A DNA stretch of 64,000 nt from Opitutaceae bacterium (GTDB lineage Bacteria > Verrucomicrobiota > Verrucomicrobiia > Opitutales > Opitutaceae): assembly GCA_024233285.1 (NCBI GenBank), contig JACKPU010000006.1, forward strand, positions 113,508 to 177,507, in the 5' to 3' direction. Under the pieces are notes generated by a model. The model made no database searches. It saw only the letters and a list, made by a program, of their open reading frames with translations, and was not told the DNA's origin. The first letter of the stretch is position 1, and the number at the start of each line of letters is the position of its first letter. Shown here in pieces: positions 44,291 through 53,119 of this stretch. The translations under genes were made by a program, and so were the position numbers.

Positions 44291-45603
44291 GCCGGGGGTG
44301 ATTGTAAGGCGTAGTCGAATACCGCAGCCAGTCGGCGGGTCATGCTCGCTGCCAGATGCGGTTCAAGCAAGTTGAGGTCGCCCGCTGCCGGCTGTTCCCA
44401 GCCCTTTCCAACGAACCATTCGTCAGAGATACGGTGGGCCAGCGTGTCCAGAATCTGGGAATCGGTTTGATGGCCAAAACCGAATGATGCAGCGGGGTTT
44501 TGCGTGTGCGCGAGTTTCAACATCAGGCTCTCTTCGTGCACGATGGTCAGCAAGGGCCGGCGGGCGAGCAGGTAGGGGAATATCTTCGACGCACTGTAGG
44601 ATGGATCATCGGAACCAACGACCATGAGGGCATCCGCCTGGACGAGAGCATGCAGCGCATCAAAATAAGCCACCCGGTAACAGATCTCCGTGACCTGGGA
44701 GGCAACGCCTTCACTTTCGGCAATCGGCAAAACGCTGTTTTGCCCGAGTGGCGGGGGCGCATAACCCGTGCCGATGAAATGCAGGTGGAGTCGGGCCGCT
44801 TCATCCGGCGCCACATCGCGGAAATAACGCAGGGCCCGGAATAGAATCCGCAGCGCGCGTTCCATGTCGGGGCCGCACCGACCGGTGTAGACCAGATGAA
44901 TCCGACCGTCGCCGACCGGCACCAATGGTTGTGAGGGCTGCGACTCGCGCGCGATGGCCAGATCAGCCGCCGCCGCACCAAACGGCAGGTGGCACAGCCG
45001 CGCCTTGTCGTAGTCCGGATAGCGCGCATGCAACTCATCGTTGTAACGAGAGGACACCGAGACGATCGCCGCGGCGTTGACCACGACTGGCGGTTCCCGC
45101 CGCCGCGCGGTGAATTGGGAAAATCCGAAGCGCAGCCAGCCACCCGGTGGTTTGGTCCGGGTCTGTCGATAGTAGTCGTTGATCCACGGATCCTGATAAT
45201 CCAGCACGTAGTGCACGCCGAAGCGCCGCAGCCAACGCGGACCAAAGGTGAAGACGTCGAACTGGGTGGTCGTGAAGAAGACCAAGTCGAATTTTTCAGT
45301 CGCCAGCAACCGATCGCCTGCTTTGCGCAAAGCGCGGCCGCAACGCCACCAGAGTGATCCGATGCCGAGCCATCGCGTGAATTTTGACGGAATTCCCGCC
45401 ACGCGAATAATCCTGATGTCGGGCGGGTAGGTCTTTTCAAACAATGGATCGAGCACCGCGCCTTCGACCGACTCCGGTGTAACCGCCAGCACGACCGGTT
45501 CCCAACCCAGGGCGCGAAAATGGGGCAGGGCGATGCGGGCGCGCTGCATGTCCGGTGCATTGACAGGCGGAAAGTGGGGGCTGACGATCAGGACGCGGCG
45601 CAT
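44287..45603 (-). CDS. Glycosyltransferase family 4-like protein
   Basis: A 438-residue GT-B-like protein. It starts MRRVLIVSPHFPPVNAPDMQRAR, a pattern of one GT4 subgroup (acceptor-side loop HFPP). It contains DLVFFTTTQFDVFTFGPRW, YVLDYQDPWINDYY, and a donor domain with IHLVYTGRCGPDMERALRILFRAL. The usual E-x7-E is weak (PSYSASKIFPYLLARRPLLTIV), as in related enzymes. ATG 45603 is chosen because the next gene's stop lies just upstream at 45606. Coupled to the Wzy-like gene by ATGA. Confidence 0.82.
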   Translation of the reverse strand: MRRVLIVSPHFPPVNAPDMQRARIALPHFRALGWEPVVLAVTPESVEGAVLDPLFEKTYPPDIRIIRVAGIPSKFTRWLGIGSLWWRCGRALRKAGDRLLATEKFDLVFFTTTQFDVFTFGPRWLRRFGVHYVLDYQDPWINDYYRQTRTKPPGGWLRFGFSQFTARRREPPVVVNAAAIVSVSSRYNDELHARYPDYDKARLCHLPFGAAAADLAIARESQPSQPLVPVGDGRIHLVYTGRCGPDMERALRILFRALRYFRDVAPDEAARLHLHFIGTGYAPPPLGQNSVLPIAESEGVASQVTEICYRVAYFDALHALVQADALMVVGSDDPSYSASKIFPYLLARRPLLTIVHEESLMLKLAHTQNPAASFGFGHQTDSQILDTLAHRISDEWFVGKGWEQPAAGDLNLLEPHLAASMTRRLAAVFDYALQSPPA

Positions 45604-45605
45604 GG

Positions 45606-46829
45606 TCAGGTTATCCCGAGTGAATGCCGCACCGCCCGTTGCAGCGGCAGACGGCTTTTTTCCCAGCAATACTGTTGCTCTGCCAATCGACGGGCCGCCG
45701 CGCGGCGGTCGGACAGCTGGTCGGGGTGGGATGACAGCTCATCCAAACGTAGTGCGAGTGCGTTGGGGTCAGCGAGATCATCGAGGAAACCGATGCGCGG
45801 ATCTTGCGCGAAGACTTCGCGCTGTCCCGCCGTTGGTGTGGCCACGACGGCGAGACCCGCATCCAAGTAGTGAAAGATCTTGTTACTGATGGTCAGGTTT
45901 TTGTTATCGGGCGAAGCCGGCTCCAAGGCCAATCCGATATGATGGCCACACAAGGTTGCCGGCAGATCACCCGGTGGCACCGGGGCTTGCAGACGAAAGC
46001 GCTCCGCGTGGCTGGCGGGAATCAGCTCCCGCAGTTTGTCGGCAAAGCCCGGGACCGCTTCGCCGAGCAATGTGAGATGGGAGGCGATCCGGGTTTGGGC
46101 CCAGCCGCGGATGAAGGCTTCGAGGCCGCGACCCGGTCCGATGGTTTGAGATACCCAGATCAGACTGGGGATGGTCGGGCTCGATAGCCGGCCCGCTTCA
46201 AGCACCGCGTTTGGCGTCAAAGGCAGGGTGTTGGGAATGACCACGGGTTCCGGCGCGTGATAGGCCCGGGCAAGCGCTGTCGCCATGGCCTGGGAGGTGG
46301 CGGTGACATGACGCGCCTGACGAAGCAGATCGCCTTCAATCTGCTCCAACAATCGCAGGGGGCGGCTGGCTTGTGCATCAGGGAGCAAGTCCCGTGAATG
46401 CCAGTCCTCGATATCGGCGGCCACCGGCAGGCCTGCCCCGCGGAGACGGTGCGCGACGGCAAGCGCGAGCTCGGTGTGCGCAATCAACAAATCGCAGCGT
46501 TGCTGTCGAATCGTCCTTGCGAGCGCGTGAAACGGACCGAAGGCCAGCGGGCTCTGCCAATGTCGTTCGCGGGCGAGCTTGGTCAATCCGCGCTCGAAAA
46601 ATGAAATCAAACGGCCCGTGGGATGCGATGGCCGCCGGTCGATCCTGACTTTGCGGTAGCGTGCCTCGCGCATCAGGTCGGCATCGAGACGCTCAAAACG
46701 ATCATGGTAGGCGACCGTCACGACCGTGACATCATGACCGTCTTGGGCGAGGGCATCCGCCTCCCGGTGAACCCGGGGGTTGCGGCAAAGCGGGCCGCTG
46801 GTGGCGATGGTGATCCGGGCGCGGCTCAT
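45606..46829 (-). CDS. Glycosyltransferase family 4-like protein
   Basis: A 407-residue GT-B protein opening RITIATSGPLCRNPRVHREADALAQDGHDVTVV, the NPRVxREA pattern of a group of bacterial surface-glycan glycosyltransferases. DLLIAHTELALAVAHRL, ADIEDWHSRDLLPD (the D-x-E-D-WH signature of the same group) and a C-terminal LTISNKIFHYLDAGLAVVATPTAGQREVF donor site follow. It overlaps the following GT2 gene by four bases and is separated from the next GT4 by two bases. Sugar unknown. Confidence 0.83.
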   Translation of the reverse strand: MSRARITIATSGPLCRNPRVHREADALAQDGHDVTVVTVAYHDRFERLDADLMREARYRKVRIDRRPSHPTGRLISFFERGLTKLARERHWQSPLAFGPFHALARTIRQQRCDLLIAHTELALAVAHRLRGAGLPVAADIEDWHSRDLLPDAQASRPLRLLEQIEGDLLRQARHVTATSQAMATALARAYHAPEPVVIPNTLPLTPNAVLEAGRLSSPTIPSLIWVSQTIGPGRGLEAFIRGWAQTRIASHLTLLGEAVPGFADKLRELIPASHAERFRLQAPVPPGDLPATLCGHHIGLALEPASPDNKNLTISNKIFHYLDAGLAVVATPTAGQREVFAQDPRIGFLDDLADPNALALRLDELSSHPDQLSDRRAAARRLAEQQYCWEKSRLPLQRAVRHSLGIT

Positions 46830-47785
46830 CGCGGCAGTTTATGGGACAAGGTTCGGGCCAAGCGCCAGCCGATGAAGCGGGCCAGCCGGGCGGCGCGAGC
46901 TCCGAGCGGGGGCGGAATTTGCGAACCGCCGAGTGCTTGGGCCTGATGTTCCGCCTCGCGGGAAAGCCGCGGCGCATGGGGGTGAAGCTCGTAGGCCAGG
47001 TATTGCCAGTGATCGGCCAAGGCTTGGCGGATGCGCGGACTGTCTTCGCATTGCAATAGATGGCGGGCGAGCAGTTCGCCCGTGTGATATAACGATTCGC
47101 ATGCGCGCACCGTTCGGCGGTGACTGAGGCTGTCGCTCAACCCGGAGCGATAATACGTCGCGGCGGCAGGGTCTTGGGTGAACGTGATGCCACCCGAGGC
47201 GAGCACCACGCGGGCGAAGTATTCACCGTCGTCGTTCAGCGACAGGGTTTCATTCCATGGCCCGGCGGCATCCACGATGGATCTGGGCACGAGCCAGGCC
47301 GCCGGATGCATCATTTTCGCGGCGGAGGCGTGCAACACCAACCAATCGAGCGGCGCGAAATCGTGAAACACCTCCTCGTCGACGAAGCGCGCTTCGGCTG
47401 GATCGGTTTCAAAACGGCCCCAGCGGCAGGTGGCCACTGCACCGGCGGTAGCCAGCGCGAGACTGGCGATCTGCAATTCAATTTTTCGGGGTGAGAGCAG
47501 ATCATCGGCATCAAGGAATTGGATGAACTCGCCCTGCGCCTGCCTGAGGCCGTGGTTGCGGGCGGCGGATGCTCCCGCGTTGGCTTGGGTCTCGAGGCGA
47601 AATTGATGCGGGCGTGACGCACCAGCCTTGCGGGCGATGGCGACGGTGTCGTCCCGGGAGCCATCATCAATCACGATGATCTCGCACTGTGGGTGAGTCT
47701 GGGCGAAGGCTGAGTCGAGCGTTTCGCGTATCCATGGCGCGGCGTTGTAGGCCGGGATGATGATTGATACCAGCGGTGCGCTCAT
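46826..47785 (-). CDS. Glycosyltransferase family 2
   Basis: A 319-residue GT-A enzyme. VSIIIPAYNAAPWIRETLDSAF opens the nucleotide-binding domain, VIDDGSRDDT (38-47) is next, NAGASAARNHGL orients the donor, and LDADD (91-95) holds the metal-binding DxD. The C-terminal part, about 220-319, is helical and probably membrane-associated. It overlaps both neighbours by four bases (46826-46829 and 47782-47785), which places it firmly in the polycistronic locus. Confidence 0.9.
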   Translation of the reverse strand: MSAPLVSIIIPAYNAAPWIRETLDSAFAQTHPQCEIIVIDDGSRDDTVAIARKAGASRPHQFRLETQANAGASAARNHGLRQAQGEFIQFLDADDLLSPRKIELQIASLALATAGAVATCRWGRFETDPAEARFVDEEVFHDFAPLDWLVLHASAAKMMHPAAWLVPRSIVDAAGPWNETLSLNDDGEYFARVVLASGGITFTQDPAAATYYRSGLSDSLSHRRTVRACESLYHTGELLARHLLQCEDSPRIRQALADHWQYLAYELHPHAPRLSREAEHQAQALGGSQIPPPLGARAARLARFIGWRLARTLSHKLPR

Positions 47786-49209
47786 GGGGAGGAGGGGCTG
47801 TATTCCAAAACGAGCAGATCCGGCTGATTAATGACCACCTCAAATGTTTTCCTGGCGGCGAAGCTATTCGCTTGTTCACATTCGCTTGGCGTCAGGGGTT
47901 TGTTTCCATCAGGACTTCCCGCGCCGGAAAAAATCACGTAGCGGGTGTTGTCGGGAATCCGGCGATCGAAGCGCACGACCGGCGCACGCAGGATTGCACT
48001 GAGGGTTCTGGCTTGGTCGTTGACGACGACCACTTCGGCAGGGGCGAGCGGATCCAGTCGTTCCGCCAAGCCGCGCACGTCCGCGCTGATCTGAGGACTG
48101 ATGCCTCTTACGTTGAGTGCGATATTGCCCGAGAGTAGCACGACAGCAGCAAATACGACCAGACGATGCCGGGCCCATGATCCGGCGAAGATAATCAAGA
48201 CAGGCAGGAGCAAGGGTAGTGACATGCGGGCGTTGTAAAGGGCGTCAAAATCACCCACCCGGCGAAGAATGACGATGCCGATGGCGTAGGTCAGCACTAC
48301 GAATGCGATGGAGCGTTTCAGCGAACTGGTTGTGCGCCAAGCCACGATGGATGTGCCGATGAGCAGTCCGCTATAAATGAGCAGACCAAAGGGGATGCGC
48401 CACATACTGCCGAATCCCAGCAAATCGCGGGTGCCGATACCGCCGAGCAAAGCGATCGGCGACCAACCAAAATCAGCGGCAATGCTCCACCAGGCATCGG
48501 GCACCCCGGGATATCCCCGCGGGTGACCGCTGAAATATCCCGTGGCGATTCGATTCCAAGTGATCAGCGCGATGGCGATCAACGCACTGAGGGCCACGGC
48601 ACCCCACGCGAATTTTACGCGACCGGCCGGACGAAGCATTCCGGTGGTGCCGATCAACCAGAGGCCCAAGGCCAGCAAGTGAAGTCCGCCGGTGTAGCGG
48701 ATCGCGAACGCGAGCAATGCGAGGCTACAGGAGGCGATGATGGCACTTCGCTCGGGCCAGCGCGCCAAGGAGCAGGCAAAGGCGAAAGTCACCGCGGCGA
48801 AGGGGATTTCGCTGAATACGCCCAGCGTGTAGCTGATGCTGGCGGCGAGGGTGGCAAGCGCCGTAAATATGAGGATACCCGCCGTGGTTCCGGTCTGTGA
48901 CCAAGGCCAGCACTGCATGGCGCTCTTGATCAGCCAGGCCCAGGCCAGAACCGCCAACGCGAGCAACCCGTGATAGGCCGACAAGCCGAACAGACCGGTC
49001 AACGCTCCCAGCATCGGCCAGCCGAACGGCCAGGCCGTGCCAAAGGATTCCGGCAGGCTGTGGCGCAGCTGCTTGGCGTATTCGACGTAATAATACCCGT
49101 CAAACGACAGCCGGAGTCCGTCGCGATTGGCCACGATGACGCAGCAAGCGAAGGCCAGCAACGGGATGGTCAACGCGTGGCGCGGGAGGGATTGATGATG
49201 ATCGCTCAT
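47782..49209 (-). CDS. Polytopic membrane protein, possible GT-C-type glycosyltransferase
   Basis: A 475-residue membrane protein with about ten hydrophobic segments and a soluble C-terminal region (about 375-475). Near the start, LSFDGYYYVEYAKQLRH resembles the first periplasmic loop of GT-C enzymes that use polyprenyl-phosphate sugars, with an acidic residue in FDGYYY at the expected site. No family is certain. The final domain (AEVVVVNDQARTLSAIL..., RYVIFSGAG) looks like a small alpha/beta fold. ATG 49209 is preferred, since the upstream frame is poor. It overlaps the GT2 gene by four bases. Confidence 0.6.
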   Translation of the reverse strand: MSDHHQSLPRHALTIPLLAFACCVIVANRDGLRLSFDGYYYVEYAKQLRHSLPESFGTAWPFGWPMLGALTGLFGLSAYHGLLALAVLAWAWLIKSAMQCWPWSQTGTTAGILIFTALATLAASISYTLGVFSEIPFAAVTFAFACSLARWPERSAIIASCSLALLAFAIRYTGGLHLLALGLWLIGTTGMLRPAGRVKFAWGAVALSALIAIALITWNRIATGYFSGHPRGYPGVPDAWWSIAADFGWSPIALLGGIGTRDLLGFGSMWRIPFGLLIYSGLLIGTSIVAWRTTSSLKRSIAFVVLTYAIGIVILRRVGDFDALYNARMSLPLLLPVLIIFAGSWARHRLVVFAAVVLLSGNIALNVRGISPQISADVRGLAERLDPLAPAEVVVVNDQARTLSAILRAPVVRFDRRIPDNTRYVIFSGAGSPDGNKPLTPSECEQANSFAARKTFEVVINQPDLLVLEYSPSSP

Positions 49210-49249
49210 GCCGGTCGGGCCGATGTGCGGCTGCAGTCTGACGACTTCG

Positions 49250-50080
49250 TCATCGTGAATTGCGGTTTTTGGGTCCGAATAGCGCATGGCGTCTGGCCCC
49301 CAGCCACATGCGGAGGCGTTCGCGCATGGACAAGGTGCGCTGTCGATGGTGATCAAAGACGGTCGGGTAGGGGGCGAATTTCCCGTCGTCCTGACGGCGG
49401 TGCGGTTCGCCCCATTGACTCGGATCGGGCAATCGTTTCATCCCGTGTTTTTCCGCCAACAGGGAAAGGATGGATTGATCATGGCGGTGGTGGATGAAAC
49501 CGGGGAGATTCGGTCGCTCCAGGCGATTGGGCTCGTCGGTAATGAGCCCCAGACTGTCGGCCCATGCGGCCCACTCGGCGACGAAAGCGATAGTCCGGTC
49601 GTTGTGCTGCAAGAAGAGAAACGCCCCGTTGACTTGTTCGGCCTGCCAGTAGGGTGCGGTATCGCACCCCATGAGAATGAAACAGTCGCGTTTTACATAG
49701 GCGTCATTCAAATACCCATGCACTTGGAAAAGTAAGATGCCGTCTTGGCTTTGACACGATGAGACCAGGGCCAGCGGCGAGGAAACAAGCAAAGTGCCGG
49801 CGTCGGCATACAGCAGAAAGTCGCCGGCGGGGATTTGCCGCAGGGCCTCGAGGATGAGATAGGGCTTCCATAGCCAGTAGCCCGCACCGTGTTTTTGCCG
49901 CAGGACATGACGATTTGATCGGGCCCAATCATATTGCCTGATGGTCTGGGGATCATGCGCGTGAACCGAAGAGGCGCCGAACGTGCGAGCCGAGTCGATG
50001 AGCCGGTCCCGCGCGGCACGATAACGGCCATTGGCAAAAGTCAGCAGATGCCAGCGGGGCGGGGATGATTCGGTGTTCAT
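49250..50080 (-). CDS. Predicted glycosyltransferase, YWLWKP-motif family
   Basis: A 276-residue cytoplasmic protein with features of a GT-A fold: HLLTFANGRYRAARDRLIDSA at the start, AGYWLWKPYLILEALRQIP (67-85) and LLYADAGTLLV (89-99), where DAG stands at the position of a DxD metal site. This combination occurs in poorly characterised proteins from capsule and O-antigen loci. The tail is basic (RMWLGARRHALFGPKNRN). Its start overlaps the methyltransferase stop by four bases. Glycosyl transfer is inferred and unproven. Confidence 0.6.
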   Translation of the reverse strand: MNTESSPPRWHLLTFANGRYRAARDRLIDSARTFGASSVHAHDPQTIRQYDWARSNRHVLRQKHGAGYWLWKPYLILEALRQIPAGDFLLYADAGTLLVSSPLALVSSCQSQDGILLFQVHGYLNDAYVKRDCFILMGCDTAPYWQAEQVNGAFLFLQHNDRTIAFVAEWAAWADSLGLITDEPNRLERPNLPGFIHHRHDQSILSLLAEKHGMKRLPDPSQWGEPHRRQDDGKFAPYPTVFDHHRQRTLSMRERLRMWLGARRHALFGPKNRNSR

Positions 50081-50925
50081 GGCTTCAGGGCCATAAATGC
50101 ACGATTATGGCCGACCTGCAGGATTTCCTTGAAACGAGTGCGATCAATTTCTGCGGCCAATTGTGATGGTCCAGGATGCCCCTTGGTGGCAAATCGGGGC
50201 GCTTGGTATGTGGTGTTCAGCCCGGAGTCATCCAATACGATCACACCGCCGGGTTGCACTTGCTGGCTACACAGCTCCCAGTCTGCGGCGACGACATCAT
50301 AATCATGATTGCCGTCGATATAGACCATGTCCCAAGGCTGCGATTTGATCAATGCCTTGGCGGATTCGTCGCTGGACAACGAGCGATGCAGCCTTGGTTG
50401 AGGGAGATTGAAGTGGGCGAAGTTGGCCAAAGTATCCGCCTCGTAGTCGATTGTCTTCAAGTAGGTGGAAACGGAATCGCCCACTGAAGAGAACGGCGAA
50501 ATCCCGGTGATGCTGCACTCATGGTTTTGCTGGCGAGCCAGCAATGCGATCAGGCTGATGGTCTGCCCGCGATAGACCCCGATTTCAAGAAAGCTACGTG
50601 GGCGGATTTCGCGAAAGAGCAAGAACCACAAGACGTGAAATGCATCCTCGCCGAAACCCCGCGAGCAAACGGTGAAATAGTCACGGTGTGCGCGCAGATC
50701 GGCGGGTAAATTGTGCTGATAGAAGCAATGGCACTTCTCGTAAAAGCGGGTCGGGTTGCTCAGACTTTCACTCCAATGGATTCGATCGAGCTCGGCTTCG
50801 GCTATCGGTCCGGACCGGCCGATCTTGGAGCGATCGCGAACCGCTTGGGCTTGCGCCCAACGCAATCGCATTAAATTCCACGCGGAGCGCGGACTACGCA
50901 GCACTTTAGCGAGTCTAGGATTCAT
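50077..50925 (-). CDS. Class I SAM-dependent methyltransferase (Methyltransf_24 type)
   Basis: A 282-residue methyltransferase. SAM motif I is FLEIGVYRGQTISLIALLAR, and the strand after it carries GISPFSSVGDS. WDMVYIDGNHDYDVVAADWELCSQQVQPGGVIVLDD is typical of the Methyltransf_24 group, which includes sugar O-methyltransferases. ATG 50925 overlaps the preceding GT4's 3' end by 11 bases; the longer open frame overlaps that gene much more. With a Wzm/Wzt exporter in the same locus, methylation of the growing chain end is one possible role. Confidence 0.82.
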   Translation of the reverse strand: MNPRLAKVLRSPRSAWNLMRLRWAQAQAVRDRSKIGRSGPIAEAELDRIHWSESLSNPTRFYEKCHCFYQHNLPADLRAHRDYFTVCSRGFGEDAFHVLWFLLFREIRPRSFLEIGVYRGQTISLIALLARQQNHECSITGISPFSSVGDSVSTYLKTIDYEADTLANFAHFNLPQPRLHRSLSSDESAKALIKSQPWDMVYIDGNHDYDVVAADWELCSQQVQPGGVIVLDDSGLNTTYQAPRFATKGHPGPSQLAAEIDRTRFKEILQVGHNRAFMALKP

Positions 50926-52114
50926 TTTGAGGCTTTTGGATGGCCTGGCTGAAAACCTGAAAGACCGATGATTGGGCAAACAAACGGTGGCCAACCTCGA
51001 GGGCGCCACGCGCCAGCGCGTGGCGGTGGGGTATATCTTCCAGCAGGCGGCGGACCTTTGCGGCCAGATCTGTTTCACTTTCGGTTGTGATAAGCTCGGC
51101 GGCCTGCGGATAGCTTTCCGCCCAATGCGTCGCCGTGCCGTAAGTCGGGGCGCGCACGAGGATCGGCAGGCCTGCGACAGTGTAATCGGTCAGTTTGCTG
51201 GGAAAGCAGAGCTCGACGTTGTCCCGATCTTCCGGCGCGAAACTCATGGGCAGATACATGGCATCCGCGGATTCGATGAGATCGCGGTGCAATGCATCAA
51301 CTGGCCGGAAAGCCACGATATCGACGTTGTCAGTCCGCAGACCGACGGCGCGCAGTTCCTCGAGCGTGAGGCTTTGATAAATGCGCAGTCTCACCCCCAA
51401 GCCGGCCGTAACGTTGGCAAAATCGGCCAGCGTGCGGCGTTGTCCCACGGAGGGCGCGGAACCGGCATAGGCAAAGACGAAGGCGCCTGGCTGCGGAGGG
51501 CGCAGTGGTGGCGCGGTGAGTGACACCGCAGTCGCGCTCCGACTTGGATAGATCACCACACCGGCAGCGCCATAGCGCTCGCGATAAAGCGCCTCCATTT
51601 CCGGCGATACGGGCAAGCGGCTGGCGGCACCGCGGTAGGTGGCGCTGAAGAGGCGGTCCGCCGCCGCATTCAAACCCGGCGGAATGGACAGGTAGGATCG
51701 CCAGTGATCATGCACGATCAGATGCAGGGGGACTTGCAGGGTGCGGGCCGCGGCTGCCGCGGCCAGCCATCCGAAGCCGTGGGCGACGCCCAGAACGGCC
51801 TCGGGTTGAAAATGACGCAATCGCGCTGCCAGGCGCCTGCCGTGGGCCGGAGCCCGGCGAAACACCCACGCCCCATAAGCGCGGGCAAATCGCGTGCGCA
51901 TGATCCGACGGTTGAGCAAAGGAAAGCGTTGGTGGGGGACCGGCAGCTCGCAGTCAGGCCGGGGTGCGTTATCGTTCGACTCGGCGATCAGCAGTCTGCC
52001 CTGCGGATAGCTTTCCAAGAGACGATACAGCAACGCTGGGCCAGCCGAGATGTTTCGCACCGGAACTTCGCCGATGTAAACCAGCCGGGGCAGGTCGGAT
52101 AGGTGGGGGCTCAT
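50915..52114 (-). CDS. Glycosyltransferase family 4-like protein
   Basis: A 399-residue GT-B protein starting MSPHLSDLPRLVYIGEVPVRNISAGPALLYRLLE, the GP-A-LL acceptor loop seen in a GT4 subgroup. Other landmarks are VLGVAHGFGWLAAAAAA, HLIVHDHWRSYLS, AFVFAYAGSAPSVGQRRTLADF (start of donor domain) and VELCFPSKLTDYTVAGLPILVRAP, a K-L-x-D-Y donor-site block. ATG 52114 is chosen over an upstream start lacking similarity. It is 50 bases from the next gene upstream. Substrate unknown. Confidence 0.8.
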   Translation of the reverse strand: MSPHLSDLPRLVYIGEVPVRNISAGPALLYRLLESYPQGRLLIAESNDNAPRPDCELPVPHQRFPLLNRRIMRTRFARAYGAWVFRRAPAHGRRLAARLRHFQPEAVLGVAHGFGWLAAAAAARTLQVPLHLIVHDHWRSYLSIPPGLNAAADRLFSATYRGAASRLPVSPEMEALYRERYGAAGVVIYPSRSATAVSLTAPPLRPPQPGAFVFAYAGSAPSVGQRRTLADFANVTAGLGVRLRIYQSLTLEELRAVGLRTDNVDIVAFRPVDALHRDLIESADAMYLPMSFAPEDRDNVELCFPSKLTDYTVAGLPILVRAPTYGTATHWAESYPQAAELITTESETDLAAKVRRLLEDIPHRHALARGALEVGHRLFAQSSVFQVFSQAIQKPQNES

Positions 52115-52164
52115 CTGATTTACAGCGTGACGGCGAACGCGATGCAGGATGGGTCGGATTCCAT

Positions 52165-53106
52165 TTAATCCATCGATTGCAGCACGCGTCGCCAATTGTG
52201 CTGAAAATACCAACGCTTGGAGTTGGCGACATAGTGATGCATGACCGCCTGACATGCGTTCACTTCAGGTGGGCGGGGCAGGGTGATATAGTCGTCCGCC
52301 GGGGCGACGGCGCAGTCCTGCCCAGCCAGCAAGACGGCGACAACCGCCTGCTCCAAATAATAGTTGGTTCCCTCTGCGTTGATCAGTTCGCGGCAGATCC
52401 ACTCGATGCGCTCCCAGTCCAAGGTCTCCCCCTGTAATCCGCACAGCCCAACATTCAATCGTTCAGCCAGCGGCCGGCCGGCCACGCGTTCGAGCAAAGG
52501 CCGCGAGTAGCCGTAGGAGGTTTGGCAGTCGACCGCATGCAACGGCCGGTCCGATCGCGCCGTCCAATCGAGCAGGAAGGTCGGCCGACGGAAAAAGAGC
52601 AGATCGGAATCAATCACGAGTTTCCAACCGTCCACCCCGAGATGGGGATCGGTGAGTTTCCGAATGTTGGGATAGTGCAGCCAGCGGTCTCTTAACACGG
52701 GAAAACGATCACCGGGCAGAAGAGATTCAAGCCGCTCCTGCGTGGCGGAAAGCGGAACGATCTTTGATCCGGGAGCGAGCGCGCACAGGAATTCACCGGT
52801 CGCGGCACTGAGAGTGCCGTCGTCATAAACGACTGCTTGGACCGGGCGTTCCGAGTGTTGTTGAAGTGATCGCAGACAAAATGCGCTCATGTCCCAAAAG
52901 CGTTCGCCCGTCAGGAAATGCACCGTCAGTGGCAGGCCCGATTTGGTCATTTGATCCGGTTTGAGTTGATGAGCCGCTTGGCGCATGGCCTCGCGACCGC
53001 GATGCGTGCGTTTACGCTCCCACGGTCCACCGTCGGCAATGAGGTCTTGAAGCCAGCCCTTGGGGCGGTGCCAGGTATGATAGAGGGCTCTGCCGGCGAA
53101 ACTCAT
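52165..53106 (-). CDS. Predicted GT-A glycosyltransferase
   Basis: A 313-residue protein with an alpha/beta N-terminal half (LPLTVHFLTGERFWDMSAFCLRSLQQHS) and a clear DxD-type site, VIDSDLLFFRRP (164-175), as in family 8-like nucleotide-sugar transferases. NVGLCGLQGETLDWERIEWI and EQAVVAVLL further fit such enzymes, which check a bound acceptor against an E-Q helix. It is not close to any named glycosyltransferase I can recall. ATG 53106; it precedes the GT4 gene and follows a GT2 gene on the same strand. Confidence 0.65.
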   Translation of the reverse strand: MSFAGRALYHTWHRPKGWLQDLIADGGPWERKRTHRGREAMRQAAHQLKPDQMTKSGLPLTVHFLTGERFWDMSAFCLRSLQQHSERPVQAVVYDDGTLSAATGEFLCALAPGSKIVPLSATQERLESLLPGDRFPVLRDRWLHYPNIRKLTDPHLGVDGWKLVIDSDLLFFRRPTFLLDWTARSDRPLHAVDCQTSYGYSRPLLERVAGRPLAERLNVGLCGLQGETLDWERIEWICRELINAEGTNYYLEQAVVAVLLAGQDCAVAPADDYITLPRPPEVNACQAVMHHYVANSKRWYFQHNWRRVLQSMD

Positions 53107-53119
53107 GAGCGGATCAAGG

